A DNA stretch of 24,280 nucleotides from CAYIHX01 sp964363305. GTDB lineage: Bacteria > Bdellovibrionota > UBA1018. Both the position numbers and the translations under genes were made by a program. The notes below the pieces were generated by a model. The model saw only the letters and a list, made by a program, of their open reading frames with translations, did not search any database and was not told the origin of the DNA. Below are positions 22,002-24,280 of this stretch, piece by piece (the stretch's first letter is position 1; each line of letters starts with the position of its first letter). The DNA lies in the NCBI GenBank assembly GCA_964363305.1, contig CAYIHX010000054.1, positions 1 to 24,280 of the forward strand. Reading direction: 5' to 3'.

Positions 22002-22509
22002 GAGGTGCCGCCTCCTCACGGGACGCCTGGGCGACACGGCGGTCAGACTTCCCTGGGGCGCTCATGGAGAAGACGCTGTCTGCGCCGCCGATCGAGAAAA
22101 TATTCCTGACCCAGGTCGGCGCGGTTCCAAAGAGAAGCGCGGCCACCATGGAAATCACGGCGGGACCAAATCGCATCTCCTTGAGGTTCCATCCGGCGCC
22201 GAAGATGCAGAGGCCCGCGAGAATGCGTGCCGTCCATTTGAAAATCCCGGTATCGACGAAACGCAGGAGTGTCCCCGCGCTTTCCATCTTGGCGGAGATG
22301 TCCTCGCCGGGCAGTCGTGCCGCGTCCGCGAACGCGGGGATGGTGTGAAAAAGCAGGAAAGCCACCGCCGCCGCCAAGGTCGAGTAGAAGAAGAGCGGCG
22401 CCCAGCGCTCCATGCTGGTTTCTAGGTGGGCCATTTCGGCTTCGTCGTCCTGCTCGCGCAGGACCCACTCCCTTGGTCGTTGCGGCGGCTTGAGCGTTAC
22501 GTGATCCAT
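21994..22509 (-). CDS. traA: TraA/VirB2-like propilin, 171 aa
   Basis: Probable pilin, first gene of the main tra operon. A long charged leader precedes a hydrophobic segment (about 38-60, PLFFYSTLAAAVAFLLFHTIPAFADA) with a likely peptidase site near residues 62-64 (AFADA). The mature part has two hydrophobic helices (about 88-107, IFKWTARILAGLCIFGAGWNL, and 115-132, GPAVISMVAALLFGTAPTW) separated by a short basic loop, the TraA/VirB2 hairpin. The tail is polar. F propilin is 121 aa, so this one has a longer leader and tail. AAGGGG precedes the ATG by about four bases and lies in a stem (see 22511-22561). Function is inferred from topology and its place before traL-E-K-B. Confidence 0.72.
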   Translation of the reverse strand: MDHVTLKPPQRPREWVLREQDDEAEMAHLETSMERWAPLFFYSTLAAAVAFLLFHTIPAFADAARLPGEDISAKMESAGTLLRFVDTGIFKWTARILAGLCIFGAGWNLKEMRFGPAVISMVAALLFGTAPTWVRNIFSIGGADSVFSMSAPGKSDRRVAQASREEAAPHA

Positions 22510-22510
22510 G

Positions 22511-22561
22511 TTCCCCTTCTTTCTGGGCCGCCAGTCTCAGGCGGGCCTCTTGAAAGGGGAA
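22511..22561 (-). promoter_or_regulatory. traA: Nested stem that can mask the traA ribosome-binding site
   Basis: Outer arms TTCCCCTT (22511-22518) and AAGGGGAA (22554-22561) are perfectly complementary; inner arms 22525-22532 and 22540-22547 pair at seven of eight positions around AGTCTCA. In RNA the outer stem would bury the traA Shine-Dalgarno. A transcript starting at the predicted promoter (about 22554) would lack most of one arm. Only longer read-through transcripts would fold this way. Regulatory role is inference. Confidence 0.5.
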
Positions 22562-22564
22562 TGT

Positions 22565-22678
22565 TGCAAAGGCGTGCCAGACGCCGGTTTTCACGGGGCG
22601 GGAGGTAAGTTACTGAAATCGCTTGAGCGAGGGCGGTGGAGGCAGTCTCTGCGGTGAGACTGGGTCTCGGGGAGTCTC
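22565..22678 (-). promoter_or_regulatory. Three-box tra promoter module, copy 2 (before traA)
   Basis: Distal box 22654-22678 (24 of 25 bases identical to copy 1; here GAGACT...AGTCTC are perfect inverted arms), middle box CGATTTCAG-N3-CTTAC (22605-22621), proximal box TGGCACGCCTTTGCA (22565-22579). Transcription from a -12 element at 22566-22567 would start near 22554, giving a leader of about 45 bases before the traA ATG. An extra AGTCTC lies at 22644-22649. The module starts 20 bases after the end of the DUF262 gene. Confidence 0.75.
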
Positions 22679-22698
22679 ACTCCACTACCAGCGAACGA

Positions 22699-24280
22699 TT
22701 AGGCAGGCGTCTCCGCTTTTGGTCGCGGCCAGATGGCCAAAGCGCTCTCAAAGAGTTTTTCGCCGCGAGATCTAACTTGAGCCTCCGACCAGATGGGCTC
22801 CTTCTGAAAATACGCATTCAAGAGCATTGTGCTTTGAGCGGTGATCTCGGGGCGTTTCTTTTCGTAGGGACCATTTGAAACTGATGAATTCAAAGGCTGC
22901 GTGAGAAGGGTCAAATTACCGAATGAATGAAGGAGCACGTCGCGAAGTTCTTCGAGGTCACGCGACCTCTCTCCGCCGGTCGTGCCAGTGGGCGCTGTCC
23001 AGTGTTCACGCCATTCCTCGGGCATGACATGCTCTATAGTCAGCTCATGATCAAAACGCACTCCCTCTTGCCGTGACGTAATCATAGACCTCTCGATACG
23101 TTCGAGGATGATCGCGACGCGCCAATTGCGTAACTTTGTGTATGCTGGAATGGTCGTCCACTGCTTCTTAAACTCTTCGTCCGACGGCCAACGATATGTA
23201 TCCTCTGAAAATGAGCAGAGATACGCTTGAACAGTCGCGCGAGTGATGGACTTCACAGGTGATAGTTCGTTCACCATCTTCAAGAAAAATTGGTTGTAGT
23301 TTTTTGTCGTAAGTCCGCAAACCAATCGCCGCATCAAGAGAGATTCGAGGTCAACGTAGATTCCATCCAAGGAGTCGGAGTCGACTTGCTCTTTTCGGGC
23401 GAGAAGAAACAACATCAATGGATAAAGGGTGCTGGTATCGAGTCGCAACAACGTTCGGCTAAAATTTCCAAGCGGCGAACCTTCATCTGGAACTAATAGC
23501 TCCCGAAAAATCTCACTCTGCTTGCCAATTTCTTCTAACGTTTGTTCCAGCGGTCTTTGGCTTTCCGAACCCCACCAGTTCTTAAATTCTTGATAGAGCT
23601 TCCCGACATTGATCTCTCGCTTGAGCTGTGCTGAGAGAAAGTGTTGTAAAAATAGATCCACTCGGGGGCGCTTTAAGCGACCCTGTGATTCCTCGATCTT
23701 CCAGAACTTGGCGTCTGCCTTGTTTGAGGTCGGGTCTGGTGTCTCATCGAATTTACGCCAGAACGTATCGTAAAGGATCTGGATATTTTTGCCTTGGCGA
23801 CTACCCAAAAGAAATAGGAAGTTCCGCACCAAGTCCGAAGCGAGAAGTGGTTCTCCGCGCGCGTTAAGTGTCTCAAAAATTACTTGTGGATCATCTTCTC
23901 TGTCTTGAAGCTCGATTACAACAAGGTGCAATCTCCGTCTGCATGCCTCGTACAAGGCTTCGAGGCGTGCCTTCAGATCGCTGCCGTCGATCTCCGACGA
24001 CTTCAGATAGTCTTGAATGGCCTCCGAAAAATAGACATACAGCTCGGCCATAATTGGTCGGCCCTTTTTCTTGCCTTTGCCTATAACAGGGTACATTTCG
24101 TCAATTTTCGCAATTGACCCTGCGGAAATCACGCCCTCGAACTGAGGTTGGTCCGCATTTGTCGGCCAGACTTTGAATTCAGCTTTTGGTAAATTCGCTG
24201 GATTGCGATTCTGGGTTAGCGATTGCAGTTCAGCGAAGGTGCTCGGGTCGATTTCCTTGGCGATGTCTCGAAAGGCCGCC
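22699..24280 (-). CDS. DUF262/DUF1524 protein (GmrSD-like), partial, 5' end outside the window
   Basis: Related to the GmrS/GmrD type IV restriction family: DUF262 is a ParB/Srx-like NTPase domain and DUF1524 an HNH-type nuclease. The frame is open through the window edge, so the GTG at 24132 is not its start. The visible upstream part (FKVWPTNADQPQFEGVIS) is the 'YKVWPT..DR..F..V' block found in the middle of DUF262 proteins. Downstream come VVIELQDREDDPQVIFETLNARGEPLLASDLVRNFLF (canonical 'iFetLN.rG..L...DLvrN') and the nuclease motif ELTIEHVMPEEW...FGNLTLLTQPLNSSVSN.PYEKKR. Both are intact. It is probable anti-phage cargo reading toward the tra promoter. Confidence 0.88.
   Translation of the reverse strand, partial: AAFRDIAKEIDPSTFAELQSLTQNRNPANLPKAEFKVWPTNADQPQFEGVISAGSIAKIDEMYPVIGKGKKKGRPIMAELYVYFSEAIQDYLKSSEIDGSDLKARLEALYEACRRRLHLVVIELQDREDDPQVIFETLNARGEPLLASDLVRNFLFLLGSRQGKNIQILYDTFWRKFDETPDPTSNKADAKFWKIEESQGRLKRPRVDLFLQHFLSAQLKREINVGKLYQEFKNWWGSESQRPLEQTLEEIGKQSEIFRELLVPDEGSPLGNFSRTLLRLDTSTLYPLMLFLLARKEQVDSDSLDGIYVDLESLLMRRLVCGLTTKNYNQFFLKMVNELSPVKSITRATVQAYLCSFSEDTYRWPSDEEFKKQWTTIPAYTKLRNWRVAIILERIERSMITSRQEGVRFDHELTIEHVMPEEWREHWTAPTGTTGGERSRDLEELRDVLLHSFGNLTLLTQPLNSSVSNGPYEKKRPEITAQSTMLLNAYFQKEPIWSEAQVRSRGEKLFESALAIWPRPKAETPA

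Noticed and set aside
13228..22678. The two 25-bp boxes as recombination (att-like) direct repeats bounding the tra block
   Set aside because: The accompanying middle and proximal boxes at fixed spacing, both upstream of operons, fit a promoter module better; deletion between them would remove traA-traH.
24130..24132. GTG at 24132 as the start of the DUF262 gene
   Set aside because: The frame is open to the window edge and the upstream codons encode the conserved KVWPTNAD block.
1..24280. tRNA gene or direct-repeat attachment sites marking the element's ends
   Set aside because: I found no tRNA-like sequence and no convincing direct repeat pair by eye; the element may extend beyond the window on one or both sides.
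1..24280. CRISPR array
   Set aside because: No regularly spaced repeats of 25-40 bases occur; the only phased repeats are the three 11-bp iterons at 2189.

Overview
The window carries the conjugation and mobilisation core of an integrative (or plasmid-borne) element from a Gram-negative bacterium, probably a proteobacterium or a related phylum. The evidence is an F-like type IV secretion system with lipoprotein, secretin and pilin components. The species cannot be told from the sequence. Base composition is patchy: roughly 7.3-22.6 is visibly GC-rich, while the first 6 kb and the last 1.5 kb are more AT-rich, as expected for a GC-rich conjugation backbone with separately acquired cargo.

Layout. 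(1) 1-7.2 kb is an accessory zone. It holds an AbrB/MazE-PIN toxin-antitoxin (TA) pair, a complete 1.19-kb insertion sequence with 19-bp perfect terminal inverted repeats, a small HTH/'recombinase-domain' protein, a lone membrane protein, a BrnT-BrnA TA pair followed by two membrane proteins, a strong terminator, another membrane protein, and a DUF4258-MqsA-like TA pair. (2) 7.3-11.3 kb is a compact leftward operon mobC > relaxase > RHH-like protein > excisionase-like protein > tyrosine integrase. The relaxase reading frame is interrupted by an in-frame TAG between its catalytic-Tyr and His motifs. (3) 11.3-11.6 kb is non-coding, GC-rich DNA with inverted repeats and is the likeliest place for oriT. 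(4) 11.6-22.5 kb is the transfer apparatus, transcribed leftward: traA-traL-traE-traK-traB-traV-traC-traH, then a rightward unknown cargo gene (13389-14360), then a TraG_N-type gene. (5) 22.7-24.3 kb is the 3' part of a DUF262/DUF1524 (GmrSD-like) gene that runs off the window.

Most interesting signal. The two transfer transcription units (traA... and traG) are each preceded by the same three-block promoter module at exactly the same internal spacing: a 25-bp dyad-rich box (24/25 identical), a 17-bp IHF-like box (14/17) and a 15-bp box resembling a sigma-54 -24/-12 promoter but one base short between GG and GC (14/15). The DNA between the boxes has drifted to near-random similarity. This looks like a shared, activator-controlled tra promoter. 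It was probably duplicated when the cargo gene split traG from traH.

How it fits together. The integrase and excisionase-like protein would move the element in and out of the chromosome; MobC, the relaxase and the RHH-like protein would process oriT; TraA/L/E/K/B/V/C/H/G would build the channel and pilus. No coupling protein (TraD/VirD4) and none of the F-specific TraU/W/N/F/TrbC set is seen here, so the system is either minimal or completed elsewhere. The relaxase nonsense codon suggests this copy may be unable to transfer by itself.
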